Shown here: in pieces, positions 20,463-36,948 of the stretch
Position numbering within the stretch: the first letter of the stretch is position 1
How the letters are laid out: each line of letters opens with the position of its first letter
NCBI RefSeq assembly: GCF_023822065.1
Contig: NZ_CP084930.1
Location: 1,690,001-1,754,000 of the forward strand
Source of the DNA: Sphingomonas morindae
GTDB taxonomy: Bacteria > Pseudomonadota > Alphaproteobacteria > Sphingomonadales > Sphingomonadaceae
Reading direction: 5' to 3'
DNA: 64,000 nucleotides
Notes under the pieces: generated by a model
Databases searched by the model: none
What the model was told of the DNA's origin: nothing
The model's input: only the letters and a program-made list of their open reading frames with translations
Translations under genes and position numbers: made by a program

Positions 20463-21473
20463 CTAAGCCGTCCGCCGCCGGGCCCAAGCGCCCGCAAGTG
20501 CCGCCCCCGCTAGCCCGATCCCCGCCGCCACCAGCCGATGCCGCTGGGCCAGCGTGTAGAGGCTCGTCTCGCGTGGATGTTCGTGGCGCGAGCGCGTCTC
20601 CGCCGTGCCGCCCGCGCGGAACAGCGTGTCGCCCGGCGTGGCGGGCCGCGCCGGATCGAACAGGCCGCGCATCAGAAGCGGCGCCAGCCATTCGATTAGC
20701 TGCGGAAAATGGACGCCGATCAGCACATTGGCGCGTCCGGCGCCGCCCACGGTGATGGTTCGCCGGCGATGCGCGGCGGCATCGCAAATCGCTTCGGCGA
20801 CGAGTTCGGGCGCATAGAGGGGCGGGGGCACCAGCGCCTCGCCCTGCAGCGCGCCCGCGCCGTGATTGGCGGCGTGCTGCGCGATCGGCGTATCGATGCC
20901 CGCCGGCTTGATCAGCGTGACCGAGATCGGCACGCCGTCCGCCGCCAGCTCCTGCCGCAGCGCCTCCACATAGGCCTTCACCGCATGTTTGGAGGCGGCA
21001 TAGGCGCTGAGGATGGGCGCGGGCAGATCCGAGGCGATCGAGCCGATCGTGATCAGCGCCCCGCCCTTGTCCCGCAAATGGCGCACCGCCACCCGGCAGC
21101 CTTCGACCATGCCGAAATAATTGGTGTCGAACAGGCGGCGATGCTCGGCCTCGGGCGTATCCAGAAGCTTGGCGTAGATGGCAACACCGGCGCAATTCAC
21201 CCATGTGTCGATGGTGCCGAACCGCTCCACCGCCGCGTCGGCGGCGCGCGCCAGCTCGCCCGGGCGGGTGACATCGGCCACCGCGAAGGCGGCCTTGCCG
21301 CCGGCGGCGGCGATGCGATCCACCGCATGGGCCAGCCCCTCGCGGCTGCGCGCCACCAGCATCACGCGCGCGCCCCGCCGGGCGGCCAGCTCGGCGGTGG
21401 CGAGGCCGATGCCGGAACTGGCCCCGGTGATCAGCATCACCTGCTCGGGCACGGGCTTGAGGGCAATACGCAT
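20463..21473 (-). CDS. SDR-family NAD(P)-dependent oxidoreductase
   Basis: Short-chain dehydrogenase of 336 residues. The Rossmann glycine motif TGASSGIG is at residues 16-23, and the catalytic Ser and YAASK follow at about residues 146 and 158. A C-terminal extension beyond the classical 250 residues carries LVAAGIGLAGAALAGAW near the end, a possible membrane-associated tail. The ATG at 21473 starts MRIALKPVPE. Its stop lies in the Shine-Dalgarno of the FdhF-like gene, so the two are translated together. Substrate unknown; related long SDRs are often annotated as epimerase/short-chain proteins. Confidence 0.85.
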   Translation of the reverse strand: MRIALKPVPEQVMLITGASSGIGLATAELAARRGARVMLVARSREGLAHAVDRIAAAGGKAAFAVADVTRPGELARAADAAVERFGTIDTWVNCAGVAIYAKLLDTPEAEHRRLFDTNYFGMVEGCRVAVRHLRDKGGALITIGSIASDLPAPILSAYAASKHAVKAYVEALRQELAADGVPISVTLIKPAGIDTPIAQHAANHGAGALQGEALVPPPLYAPELVAEAICDAAAHRRRTITVGGAGRANVLIGVHFPQLIEWLAPLLMRGLFDPARPATPGDTLFRAGGTAETRSRHEHPRETSLYTLAQRHRLVAAGIGLAGAALAGAWARRRTA

Positions 21474-21563
21474 GATCGGCTCCGGCAGGGGCTTTGCCGC
21501 AGACAATGTCTGGCGATCCAAAGGGTTCAGCGGATCGGGCCGGATCGCGACCGGCTGCCCAAG

Positions 21564-21597
21564 AAAAAGCCCCTCCCGCCACGGGGGCGGGAGGGGC
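21564..21597 (-). terminator. Intrinsic terminator of the rpoBC operon
   Basis: Perfect 12-base stem GCCCCTCCCGCC with a five-base loop, followed on the minus strand by TTTTT. It lies 30 bases beyond the rpoC stop codon and separates rpoBC from the SDR-FdhF pair. Confidence 0.9.
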
Positions 21598-21626
21598 CGG
21601 AGCGATCGGCGCGTGGGCGCGGCCGA

Positions 21627-25901
<4,275 letters not shown>

Positions 25902-25984
25902 GTCAAAATCCCTCTGGGGGTCGGTCTCGGGCGCGGGCGCGGGGGGCGCCGGCCGCCATCAGGCGGCGCGGCGCCCCGCACGGC

Positions 25985-30145
<4,161 letters not shown>

Positions 30146-30499
30146 GGAACGTCCGTCCTCGCAGTTCGTCACGTGCGAAGCGCCTCGCAGCGCTTCCGCA
30201 GCCGGCGTGAAGGCGTCGCCCCCACGCAAAAAAGTGCGGTCCCCGGCTGTCGGAACCGCACTGCTGCACTCTTGCTACCCGCGCTCCCCTCCCATTCGTC
30301 GCGGCCCGTTGCGCAAGGCGGGCCGTGTCCCGAAGGGGAAGCGGGCGGCCGCACACGCGCGCGAGGCGAGCGAACGGCCACTGATTTCGGATCACCCCCA
30401 TATAGCGAGTCATCCGGCGAAGAAAAGGGGCCTTCGCACGGCCCGTGCTTGGAGCCCCGGCCGCGGCGCGATAGGGCGGCGGCTTTGACGGAGTATCCC
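30146..30499 (-). promoter_or_regulatory. rpoB leader and promoter region (354-base intergenic stretch)
   Basis: This gap lies between divergent rpoB and the PHA-system gene and must carry promoters for both. On the minus strand an intrinsic-terminator-like hairpin (30228-30262; stem AGTGCGGT with ACCGCACT, then TTTTTT) sits 83-117 bases before the rpoB start. A possible -10 (TATATG, about 30399-30404) lies about 140 bases upstream of the hairpin, which would place the hairpin inside the rpoB leader as an attenuator. No coding region is convincing here. The promoter is a guess; the hairpin is plain to see. Confidence 0.5.
30228..30262 (-). terminator. Terminator-like hairpin in rpoB leader
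   Basis: On the minus strand an eight-base perfect stem extends with two more G-C pairs past one mismatch, encloses a short loop and ends in six T residues. The opposite strand has no T-run. It would stop transcripts arriving from rplL or initiated in the 30263-30499 region before they reach rpoB. Confidence 0.65.
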
Positions 30500-30808
30500 A
30501 TGGCCAAGCCGATCCTGCTCGAAATCCCGCATCAGCTCGGCAAGGCCGAAGCCAAGCGCCGCATGGACGCGCGCGTCGACGAGGTCGGCACGCTCGTGCC
30601 CGGCGGCGCGCAGGTGACGCACCATTGGAGCGGGCCCGACAGCATGACGGTCTCGATCGCCGCCATGGGCCAGACGGTGACGGCCGAGATGGCGGTGGAA
30701 GAGGCGCTGGTGCGCGTCGCCGTCACCCTGCCGCTGATGCTGGGCATGATGGCGGGCCCGATCACCGAGCTGGTGCGCAGCAGCACCACCCGGCTGCTCG
30801 CCCCCTGA
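30500..30808 (+). CDS. Polyhydroxyalkanoic acid system family protein
   Basis: Small cytoplasmic protein of 102 residues matching the putative PHA-granule-system family (start MAKPILLEIPHQLGKAEAKR, acidic DARVDEV region, hydrophobic end LPLMLGMMAGPITELV). Family members are linked to polyhydroxyalkanoate storage, but the biochemical role is undefined. GACGGAG lies six bases before the ATG. It is transcribed against the ribosomal protein and polymerase genes on both sides, splitting rplL from rpoB. No phaC or phasin genes are in the window, so a PHA role rests on family alone. Confidence 0.8.
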   Translation: MAKPILLEIPHQLGKAEAKRRMDARVDEVGTLVPGGAQVTHHWSGPDSMTVSIAAMGQTVTAEMAVEEALVRVAVTLPLMLGMMAGPITELVRSSTTRLLAP

Positions 30809-30840
30809 AGGCGGCGCCCGCGCGCGCCCGCATGCCGGGC

Positions 30841-30932
30841 GACCCGTTCCGGGCCGCGCGCCAACGAAAAGGGGCGACCCGTCGCCGGGCCGCGCGCCAA
30901 CGAAAAGGGGCGACCCGTTGCCGGGCCGCCCC
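30841..30932. repeat. Tandem repeat of about 35 bases covering the rplL terminator
   Basis: Two near-identical units (30841-30875 and 30876-30911) and a truncated third (from 30912) share GACCCGT, CGGGCCGCGCGCCAACG and AAAAGGGGC in the same order. Each junction rebuilds part of a hairpin, and the third copy forms the complete rplL terminator. It probably arose by local duplication. Confidence 0.8.
30903..30932 (-). terminator. Intrinsic terminator after rplL
   Basis: On the minus strand GGGGCGGCCCG pairs with CGGGTCGCCCC (one G-U) around a GCAA tetraloop, followed by TTTT. It lies 35 bases past the rplL stop and should end the rplJL transcript before the antisense PHA gene. The neighbouring tandem unit offers a weaker second copy downstream. 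Confidence 0.82.
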
Positions 30933-30967
30933 CTCGCGGTAAACCGATCGCCCGAAGGCGAAGGGAC

Positions 30968-31345
30968 TTACTTCAGCTCGACGGTCGCGCCGGCGTCCTC
31001 GAGCTGCTTCTTGATCTTCTCGGCCTCGTCCTTCGACGCGCCTTCCTTCACCGGCTTGGGCGCGCCCTCGACGAGCGCCTTCGCCTCGGTCAGGCCGAGA
31101 CCGGTGATCGCGCGGACTTCCTTGATCACGTTGATCTTCTTGCCACCGTCGCCGGTGAGGATCACGTCGAACTCGGTCTTCTCTTCGGCGGCCGGGGCAC
31201 CGGCGCCGGCGCCGGCCGGAGCCGCAACCGCAACGGCGGCGGCGGCGGACACGCCCCAATGCTCCTCGAGCATCTTCGAGAGCTCGGCGGCCTCGAGGAC
31301 GGTGAGCGCGGACAGGTCGTCGACGATCTTCTGCAGGTCAGCCAT
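30968..31345 (-). CDS. rplL: 50S ribosomal protein L7/L12
   Basis: Stalk protein of the large subunit, 125 residues. The N-terminal dimerisation part ([22 protein letters not shown]) is joined by an alanine-rich hinge (about residues 37-52) to the C-terminal factor-binding domain ([40 protein letters not shown]). It follows rplJ after 66 bases and is followed by its terminator. Usual length. Confidence 0.97.
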   Translation of the reverse strand: MADLQKIVDDLSALTVLEAAELSKMLEEHWGVSAAAAVAVAAPAGAGAGAPAAEEKTEFDVILTGDGGKKINVIKEVRAITGLGLTEAKALVEGAPKPVKEGASKDEAEKIKKQLEDAGATVELK

Positions 31346-31411
31346 TGATAATCTCCATGCGTGGGGCGCGCGCGCCCCAAAGGGTCTTCAGTACAGGGTA
31401 GCGGGGTGGCC

Positions 31412-31930
31412 TTAGGCCGCCTCGTCCTTCTTCGCGTAGGCGGCGAACACGCGGGCAAGCTGCCCGGCGGGCGCCTGAACGATCTGCACCACCTTGGTCG
31501 CGGGGGCCTGCACGAGGCCCACGATCTTGGCGCGCAGCTCGTCGAGCGACGGCAGTTCGGCAAGCGCCTTCACGCCGTTCACGTCGAGGACGGTATCCCC
31601 CATCGCGCCGCCGACGATTTCCAACTTGTCGTTGGTCTTCGCGAAATCGACGACGGCCTTGGCGGCCGCCACCGGATCGGCGGAGGTCGAGAGCGCGGTC
31701 GGGCCGGTCAGCAGATCGCTGATCGCGGCATAGGACGTGCCCTCGGCGGCGATGCGGGCGAGGCGGTTCTTGGCAACCTTGTAGCTGGCGCCGGCTTCGC
31801 GCATCTTCGCCCGAAGCGCAGTGGACTGCGCGACGGTGAGCCCGAGATTGCGGGTGATGACCACCACGCCGCTCTCGGAGAAGGTACGGTTCAGTTCGGC
31901 GACCAGCTCGGACTTCTGAGCTCGATCCAT
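31412..31930 (-). CDS. rplJ: 50S ribosomal protein L10
   Basis: Base of the L7/L12 stalk, 172 residues from the ATG at 31930 ([13 protein letters not shown]), which has GGAGA six bases upstream; an in-frame start twelve bases earlier is less likely. [20 protein letters not shown] and [15 protein letters not shown] are conserved. The C-terminal helix binds L12 dimers. L10 usually represses its own operon by binding the leader, which here is the 315-base gap upstream. Confidence 0.96.
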   Translation of the reverse strand: MDRAQKSELVAELNRTFSESGVVVITRNLGLTVAQSTALRAKMREAGASYKVAKNRLARIAAEGTSYAAISDLLTGPTALSTSADPVAAAKAVVDFAKTNDKLEIVGGAMGDTVLDVNGVKALAELPSLDELRAKIVGLVQAPATKVVQIVQAPAGQLARVFAAYAKKDEAA

Positions 31931-32245
31931 GCCAATCTCCACTCACGGTACCGGCGGCCACATGCCGCCGGCGCATTGAGCCACGGTCCGGTACGCCGGC
32001 CCGTGACCCGTCCGGGGGGATTGTCATCGGCGCGCGCAGCTTCTGCACGGCAGACCCGGGCGCCATCGCACTGACTGGCCCGGCAAAACATGTCCCCGCC
32101 TATGCAGCCGAATTAAGGGGCCGATGCCCCAGCTGCAGTCTCGGACGGTCCACGGCCCGCCCCCGAAAGGGGACGGGCCGAGTCGGTTGGGGCCTATAGC
32201 CCCGAACAGCGGTCCCGTCACCCCCGAAAGGGCGACGGGCGATGA
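31931..32245 (-). promoter_or_regulatory. rplJ leader / rplA-rplJ intergenic region
   Basis: A 315-base gap without a credible ORF. Just after the rplA stop, three consecutive hairpins are visible: 32214-32239 (CCCGTC/GACGGG arms with inner CCC/GGG), 32189-32203 (GGGGC/GCCCC around CTATA) and 32154-32179 (GGCCCG with CCCC-GAAA-GGGG core). None has a T-run, so they may be processing or Rho-type sites ending rplKA. The remaining part down to 31931 is the place for an rplJ promoter and the L10 autoregulatory leader, known in many bacteria; I could not pin either. Confidence 0.5.
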
Positions 32246-32941
32246 TCAGGCGCCGAGTTCGGCGGTGTCCACCTTCACGCCCGGGCCCATCGTCGAGGAG
32301 ATGGCGATCTTCTTGACGTACTTGCCCTTGGCGCCCGAGGGCTTGGCGCGCACCAGCGCATCCAGCAGCGCGTCGAAATTGGCGCGCAGATCCTCGGCCG
32401 GGAAGCTGGCCTTGCCGATGCCGCTGTGGATGATGCCCGCCTTCTCGACGCGATATTCCACCTGGCCACCCTTGGCGGCCTTCACCGCCTCGGCCACGTT
32501 CATCGTCACCGTGCCGAGCTTCGGGTTCGGCATCAGGCCCTTGGGGCCGAGCACCTTACCGAGCCGGCCGACCAGGCCCATCATGTCCGGGGTGGCGATG
32601 CAGCGATCGAACTCGATGCTGCCGCCCTGGACGGTCTCGAGCAGATCCTCGGCGCCCACCACGTCCGCGCCGGCGGCGCGCGCCTCATCGGCCTTGGCGC
32701 CGCGCGCGAACACGCCGACGCGCACCGTCTTGCCGGTGCCCTTGGGCAGGGTGACGACGCCGCGCACCATCTGGTCCGCATGGCGGGGATCGACGCCGAG
32801 ATTGACGGCGACCTCGATCGTCTCGTCGAACTTCGAGGTGGCGTGGCTCTTGGCCAGGCCGATCGCCTCGTCGATGCCGTGCAGCTTGGTCGCGTCGACG
32901 GCGCTCGCCATCGCCTTGGCCTTCTTGGTCAGCTTGGCCAT
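32246..32941 (-). CDS. rplA: 50S ribosomal protein L1
   Basis: Large-subunit L1-stalk protein, 231 residues. [20 protein letters not shown] at the N-terminus, [20 protein letters not shown] and [17 protein letters not shown] in the middle and the C-terminal [16 protein letters not shown] are all standard. Three bases separate it from rplK, so the two are one transcript. L1 normally represses the rplKA mRNA. Confidence 0.97.
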   Translation of the reverse strand: MAKLTKKAKAMASAVDATKLHGIDEAIGLAKSHATSKFDETIEVAVNLGVDPRHADQMVRGVVTLPKGTGKTVRVGVFARGAKADEARAAGADVVGAEDLLETVQGGSIEFDRCIATPDMMGLVGRLGKVLGPKGLMPNPKLGTVTMNVAEAVKAAKGGQVEYRVEKAGIIHSGIGKASFPAEDLRANFDALLDALVRAKPSGAKGKYVKKIAISSTMGPGVKVDTAELGA

Positions 32942-32944
32942 GGA

Positions 32945-33376
32945 TCAGCCCTCCACCACTTCGAGGCCCATCGCGCGGGCCGAGCCTTCGATCGTCCGCG
33001 TCGCCGACTCGATGTCGTTCGCGTTGAGATCCTTCATCTTCATCTGCGCGATCTCGGCCAGCTGCGAGCGCTTGATGGTGCCCGCGCTGGTCTTGCCCGG
33101 CTCCTTCGAGCCCGACTTGAGCCCGGCCGCCTTCTTGATCAGGAAGCTGGCGGGCGGCGTCTTAGTGATGAAGGAGAAGCTGCGATCCGCATAGACGGTG
33201 ATCACCGTCGGGATCGGCATGCCCTTTTCCAGCTCGGTGGTGGCGGCGTTGAACGCCTTGCAGAATTCCATGATGTTGACGCCGCGCTGACCCAGCGCCG
33301 GGCCGATTGGCGGCGACGGGTTGGCGGCGCCGGCGGCGACCTGCAGCTTGATGTAACCGGTAATCTTCTTCGCCAT
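32945..33376 (-). CDS. rplK: 50S ribosomal protein L11
   Basis: GTPase-centre protein of the large subunit, 143 residues. The proline-rich N-terminal region ([21 protein letters not shown]) that interacts with thiostrepton-type antibiotics and factors is normal. The C-terminal RNA-binding domain ends [20 protein letters not shown] lies just upstream of the ATG. It begins the rplKA pair, 140 bases after nusG. Confidence 0.97.
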   Translation of the reverse strand: MAKKITGYIKLQVAAGAANPSPPIGPALGQRGVNIMEFCKAFNAATTELEKGMPIPTVITVYADRSFSFITKTPPASFLIKKAAGLKSGSKEPGKTSAGTIKRSQLAEIAQMKMKDLNANDIESATRTIEGSARAMGLEVVEG

Positions 33377-33516
33377 TTGATCCTCCTAATGGCTTAGCGG
33401 TAGTGGCGGCCCGAAGGCCTCCCGCGCACGATGAGCCCTGATGGCGCCGATCCCGGGGCTGGCGGCTCGCTCCGCCCCGTATCCCCGGCCCTGTAAGGCC
33501 GGAGCGGCGCCATGGA

Positions 33517-34056
33517 TTATTTGACCCGCTCGACCTGCTCGAACTCCAGCTCGACCGGGGTGGCGCGGCCGAAGATCGACACCGCCACCTTGACCCGGGA
33601 GCGATCGAAATCCAGCTCCTCGACCAGGCCGTTGAACGAGGCGAAGGGGCCGTCCAGCACCTTCACCTGATCGCCGATGTCGAAATCCACCTTCACCTTG
33701 GTCTTGGGCGCGGCGACGGCGGCCTCCTCCTTGGTGTTGAGGATGCGCGCGGCCTCCGCCTCGCTGATCGGCTGCGGCTTGCCGCTGGCGCCGAGGAAGC
33801 CCGTCACCTTGGGCGTGTTGCGCACCAGGTGATAGACATCGTCGTTCATGCTCAGCTTGGCCAGCACATAGCCGGGGAAGAATTTACGGTCGCTCGTCAC
33901 CTTCTTGCCGCGGCGGACCTCGGTGACCTTCTCGGTCGGCACCTCGATCGCCTCGACCAGCTGCTCGAGACCAAGCCGCGACGCATCCGCGAGAATGGCT
34001 TCCTTCACCTTGTTCTCGAAGCCGGAATAGGCGTGAATGATGTACCAGCGCGACAT
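33517..34056 (-). CDS. nusG: Transcription termination/antitermination factor NusG
   Basis: Transcription elongation factor of 179 residues that binds polymerase, Rho and S10. The NGN domain begins SRWYIIHAYSGFENKVKEAI and contains the FFPGYVLAKLSMND region; the C-terminal KOW domain carries IGDQVKVLDGPFASFNG. It follows secE after 48 bases as in most bacteria. Nothing unusual. Confidence 0.97.
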   Translation of the reverse strand: MSRWYIIHAYSGFENKVKEAILADASRLGLEQLVEAIEVPTEKVTEVRRGKKVTSDRKFFPGYVLAKLSMNDDVYHLVRNTPKVTGFLGASGKPQPISEAEAARILNTKEEAAVAAPKTKVKVDFDIGDQVKVLDGPFASFNGLVEELDFDRSRVKVAVSIFGRATPVELEFEQVERVK

Positions 34057-34104
34057 GGGTATGCGATATCCTCGTGGTCGTGTCCGCCCCGTCGATCAGC
34101 CGAA

Positions 34105-34377
34105 TCAGCCGATCAGCGAGAGCAGATATTTGACGATGAGATTGAAGACCTGGTCGACGCCGAAGAAGAAGAGCGCGAGGATGGTCGTCATCACCACCAC
34201 CATCACCGCGGTCGTCAGCGTCTCGCGCCGGGTGGGCCAGGCGACGCGCGCCGTCTCGGCCTTCACCTGATTGACGAACTCGGGGATGGCGCGCACCGCG
34301 CCGCCGAGGCCCTGCTCTTCCGTCGACCGTGCCGCCACTTGTCCGTCCAATCCAACGCCAATCGAGGCCGCAGGCAC
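34105..34377 (-). CDS. secE: Preprotein translocase subunit SecE
   Basis: Essential clamp subunit of SecYEG. The signature FVNQVKAETARVAWPTRRET precedes one transmembrane helix (TAVMVVVMTTILALFFFG). No ATG lies in frame: GTG at 34377 gives 90 residues with an unusual 25-residue head, while GTG at 34296 would give a more typical length of about 63. The first has AAAGG at reasonable spacing, the second no clear ribosome site. Identity is certain, start is not. It lies between tRNA-Trp and nusG, the normal alphaproteobacterial order. Confidence 0.93.
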   Translation of the reverse strand: MPAASIGVGLDGQVAARSTEEQGLGGAVRAIPEFVNQVKAETARVAWPTRRETLTTAVMVVVMTTILALFFFGVDQVFNLIVKYLLSLIG

Positions 34378-34445
34378 CTCCCGCCTTTGGGCGGCGCCCC
34401 GACCTCAAACCTCTCTGCTTCCGCCCCGGCCCGCCACCGCGAAGG

Positions 34446-34521
34446 TGGCAGGAGTGGAGGGACTCGAACCCCCGGCCCTCGGTTTTGGAGACCGATGCTC
34501 TACCAACTGAGCTACACTCCT
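34446..34521 (-). tRNA. trnW: tRNA-Trp (anticodon CCA)
   Basis: A 76-base cloverleaf: acceptor AGGAGTG pairs with CACTCCT, D arm GCTCAGTTGGTAGAGC, anticodon stem TCGGT/ACCGA around CTCCAAA, T arm with GGTTCGAGTCC. The CCA anticodon reads UGG. The 3' CCA is encoded and the discriminator is G. It lies 68 bases before secE, as in many proteobacteria. Confidence 0.97.
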
Positions 34522-34602
34522 CCGGGTCGGGAGCGGAGGCGTGCATAGCGGGGCCCGGCGCGGTAGGCAAGCGCTCTCGCGCCGGCCCGCGCCGGCCGCC
34601 GA

Positions 34603-36948
34603 TCAGGCGACCGCCTGCGCCGATCCGCTGATCTGCGCCATGCGCCGCGCGCTCTCCGCGCTGAGCGGCTGCCCCACCTGCCAGCCCTGGATGCGCCGGC
34701 AGCCCAGATCCTGCATCCGGTCGTAATCGGCGCGCGTCTCCGCCCCCTCGGCGACCGTCGCCATGCCGAGCGACTTCGCCAGGGTGACGATGGCGCGCAC
34801 CATCGCGACGCTCTCGGGCGAGCCGATGCTCACGCCGCGCACGAAGCTGCGATCGATCTTGAGGCTGGAGAAGCGGCCCTTGCGCAAAATGCTGCTCTGC
34901 TGGCCGGTGCCGAAATCGGCCAGGACGAGGCGGACCCCCAGCGAGCGGATGCGATCGATCACCGCCGCCATCGCCGCGCCGCCGCGCATCACCACATCCT
35001 CCGCCACCTCCAGCTCGAGCCGGTCGGGCGCGAGGCCGGAATGCGACAGGGCGGCGATGATGGTGGCGGTGAGCTGGGGATCCTTGAGCTGCGCCGCCGC
35101 CATGTTCACCGAGATGCGGATCGGCGCGGGCCAGCTCGCCGCCTCGCGCGCGGCGCTGTGCATCACCCAGTCGCCGATCCGGCCGATCAGCCGCGCCTCC
35201 TCGGCGATGGGGATGAAGACATCGGGCGAGATCGGCCCGAGCTCGGGATGGCTCCAGCGCAGCAGCGCCTCGAACCCCGCCAGCTCGCCGCTGTCGGCCT
35301 CGACGATCGGCTGATAGGCGAGCCGCAGCTCGCCCCGCTCGATCGCCTCGCGCAGCCCGGCCTCGATCCGGCGGCGATTCTCGGCGGCGGCGTGGAGCTG
35401 GGGCTCGTAGCGGCGATGCACGCCGCGCCCGTCATCCTTGGCGCGATACAGAGCGAGATCGGCGTTGCGCAGCAGGGTCTCGACCGTGCGGCCGTCGCGC
35501 GGCGCGGTGGCCGAGCCGACGCTGGCGCCGATATGCAGCCGGTGGCCGTCAATGTCATAGGGGGCGGAGAGGGTGGTGACGATGGTCTCGGCCAGCGCCT
35601 CCACCCGGTCGCGATCGCTCGCGTCGGGCACCACCACGGCGAATTCGTCGCCGCCCAGCCGCCCGCACACATCCTCGTCCGACGCCAGCCGGCGCAGCCG
35701 CTCGGCCACCTCGATCAGCAGCCGGTCGCCGATCGGATGGCCCAGCGTGTCGTTGATCTGCTTGAAGCGATCGAGATCGATCAGCATCAGCGTGGAGCGC
35801 CGGCCATTCTGATGGCCGACCCGCAGTGCCTCGCCCAGCGCCTCGATCACATGGGCGCGGTTGGCGAGGCTGGTGAGCGCGTCGAACCGGGCCATGCGGT
35901 CCATCCGCTCGGCCGAGCGGTGCCGCTCGGTCACGTCCGAGCCGACACCCCAGAAGCCGATCAGCGTGCCGCGGGAATCGCGCCGAGGGGCGGCGGAAAG
36001 GCTCCACCAGCGCTTTTCCCCGGCGATGGTGACGGGCAGGATCAGATCGCGGAACGCCTCGCGGTGGAGCAGCCGGTCCGCGAATTCGCGCACCGCCGGC
36101 GCCACCCGGCCCTCGGCCCATCCCTCGCCCGCGAGCAGCTCGACCAGCGACTGGCCCTCCAGAAGCTCGGGCGCGCGGCCGAAGCGCGCCGCCAGCCGCG
36201 GCCCCACCGCGATCAGCCGGCGCGCCTCGTCGGTGCGCCACAGCCAGTCCGAGCCCGATTCCTCGAACTCGCGCAGCAACAGGCTGATCGTCTGATCCTT
36301 TTCGTCGAGGGTCTGCTCGGCGAGGAGGCGCCGCACCAGCGTGCGGGCGGTCGCCATCAGCGTCGCGGCGCAGGCGAAGGTGAAAAGAAGCTGCGCGGCG
36401 GCCAGCAACAGCCCGCCGTCGAGGAGCGCGGCGGCCATGCCCCCGGCCCCGGCGAGCAGAAGAAAGGCGAGGCCGGCCAATGGATTGGCGGCGGCGACCA
36501 GGGCGGTGCCGGCCATCACCGCGCCCGCGAGCATCAGCACCGGCGCGGCGGCGGCATCGCGCCCCGCGAACAGTGCCAGGCCATAGGCCCAGAGCAGCCC
36601 GAGCATCAGCCCGCCCAGCGTGCCGCCGTCGCGGCCCAGCTCGGGCATGCGGCGGGGGCGGCGCGCGCGGGCGCTCGCCAGCAGAATGGCGGTCAGCGCC
36701 ACCAGCGCGGCCCAGCCCAGCAGCAGCGGACCCGATGCCGTGCCCAGGCGTGCGGCCACCACGCCCAGTGCTGCGAGCCCATGGCCCAGCAGCCAGAGCG
36801 GCCGCCGGCCCTCCGCCACGCGCGCTCGCGCCTCGGCAAGGCTCCTGTCCGGGCGCGCGCCCGCCCCGGGGAGCCCGAGGATCGAAGCCCAGGACGTGGC
36901 ATCGCGGAGGGAGGGTTGGTCGGACACGGCTGGGAGCCTAGCGGCCAT
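34603..36948 (-). CDS. Membrane GGDEF-EAL protein with PAS domain
   Basis: Cyclic-di-GMP turnover protein of 781 residues. About six hydrophobic segments lie at residues 50-205, a PAS sensor at about 225-345, a GGDEF domain at about 350-512 with intact GGDEF at 432-436, and an EAL domain at about 525-770 with E560-A561-L562. The phosphodiesterase motif normally DDFGTG reads ADFGTG: the first metal-binding Asp is Ala677, while Asn615, Glu650, Asp678 and Lys697 positions look normal. So cyclase activity is plausible and phosphodiesterase activity may be reduced. The start codon overlaps the end of the exported-protein gene by eleven bases, giving a three-gene operon with the fatty-acyl-AMP ligase. 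Confidence 0.9.
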   Translation of the reverse strand: MAARLPAVSDQPSLRDATSWASILGLPGAGARPDRSLAEARARVAEGRRPLWLLGHGLAALGVVAARLGTASGPLLLGWAALVALTAILLASARARRPRRMPELGRDGGTLGGLMLGLLWAYGLALFAGRDAAAAPVLMLAGAVMAGTALVAAANPLAGLAFLLLAGAGGMAAALLDGGLLLAAAQLLFTFACAATLMATARTLVRRLLAEQTLDEKDQTISLLLREFEESGSDWLWRTDEARRLIAVGPRLAARFGRAPELLEGQSLVELLAGEGWAEGRVAPAVREFADRLLHREAFRDLILPVTIAGEKRWWSLSAAPRRDSRGTLIGFWGVGSDVTERHRSAERMDRMARFDALTSLANRAHVIEALGEALRVGHQNGRRSTLMLIDLDRFKQINDTLGHPIGDRLLIEVAERLRRLASDEDVCGRLGGDEFAVVVPDASDRDRVEALAETIVTTLSAPYDIDGHRLHIGASVGSATAPRDGRTVETLLRNADLALYRAKDDGRGVHRRYEPQLHAAAENRRRIEAGLREAIERGELRLAYQPIVEADSGELAGFEALLRWSHPELGPISPDVFIPIAEEARLIGRIGDWVMHSAAREAASWPAPIRISVNMAAAQLKDPQLTATIIAALSHSGLAPDRLELEVAEDVVMRGGAAMAAVIDRIRSLGVRLVLADFGTGQQSSILRKGRFSSLKIDRSFVRGVSIGSPESVAMVRAIVTLAKSLGMATVAEGAETRADYDRMQDLGCRRIQGWQVGQPLSAESARRMAQISGSAQAVA

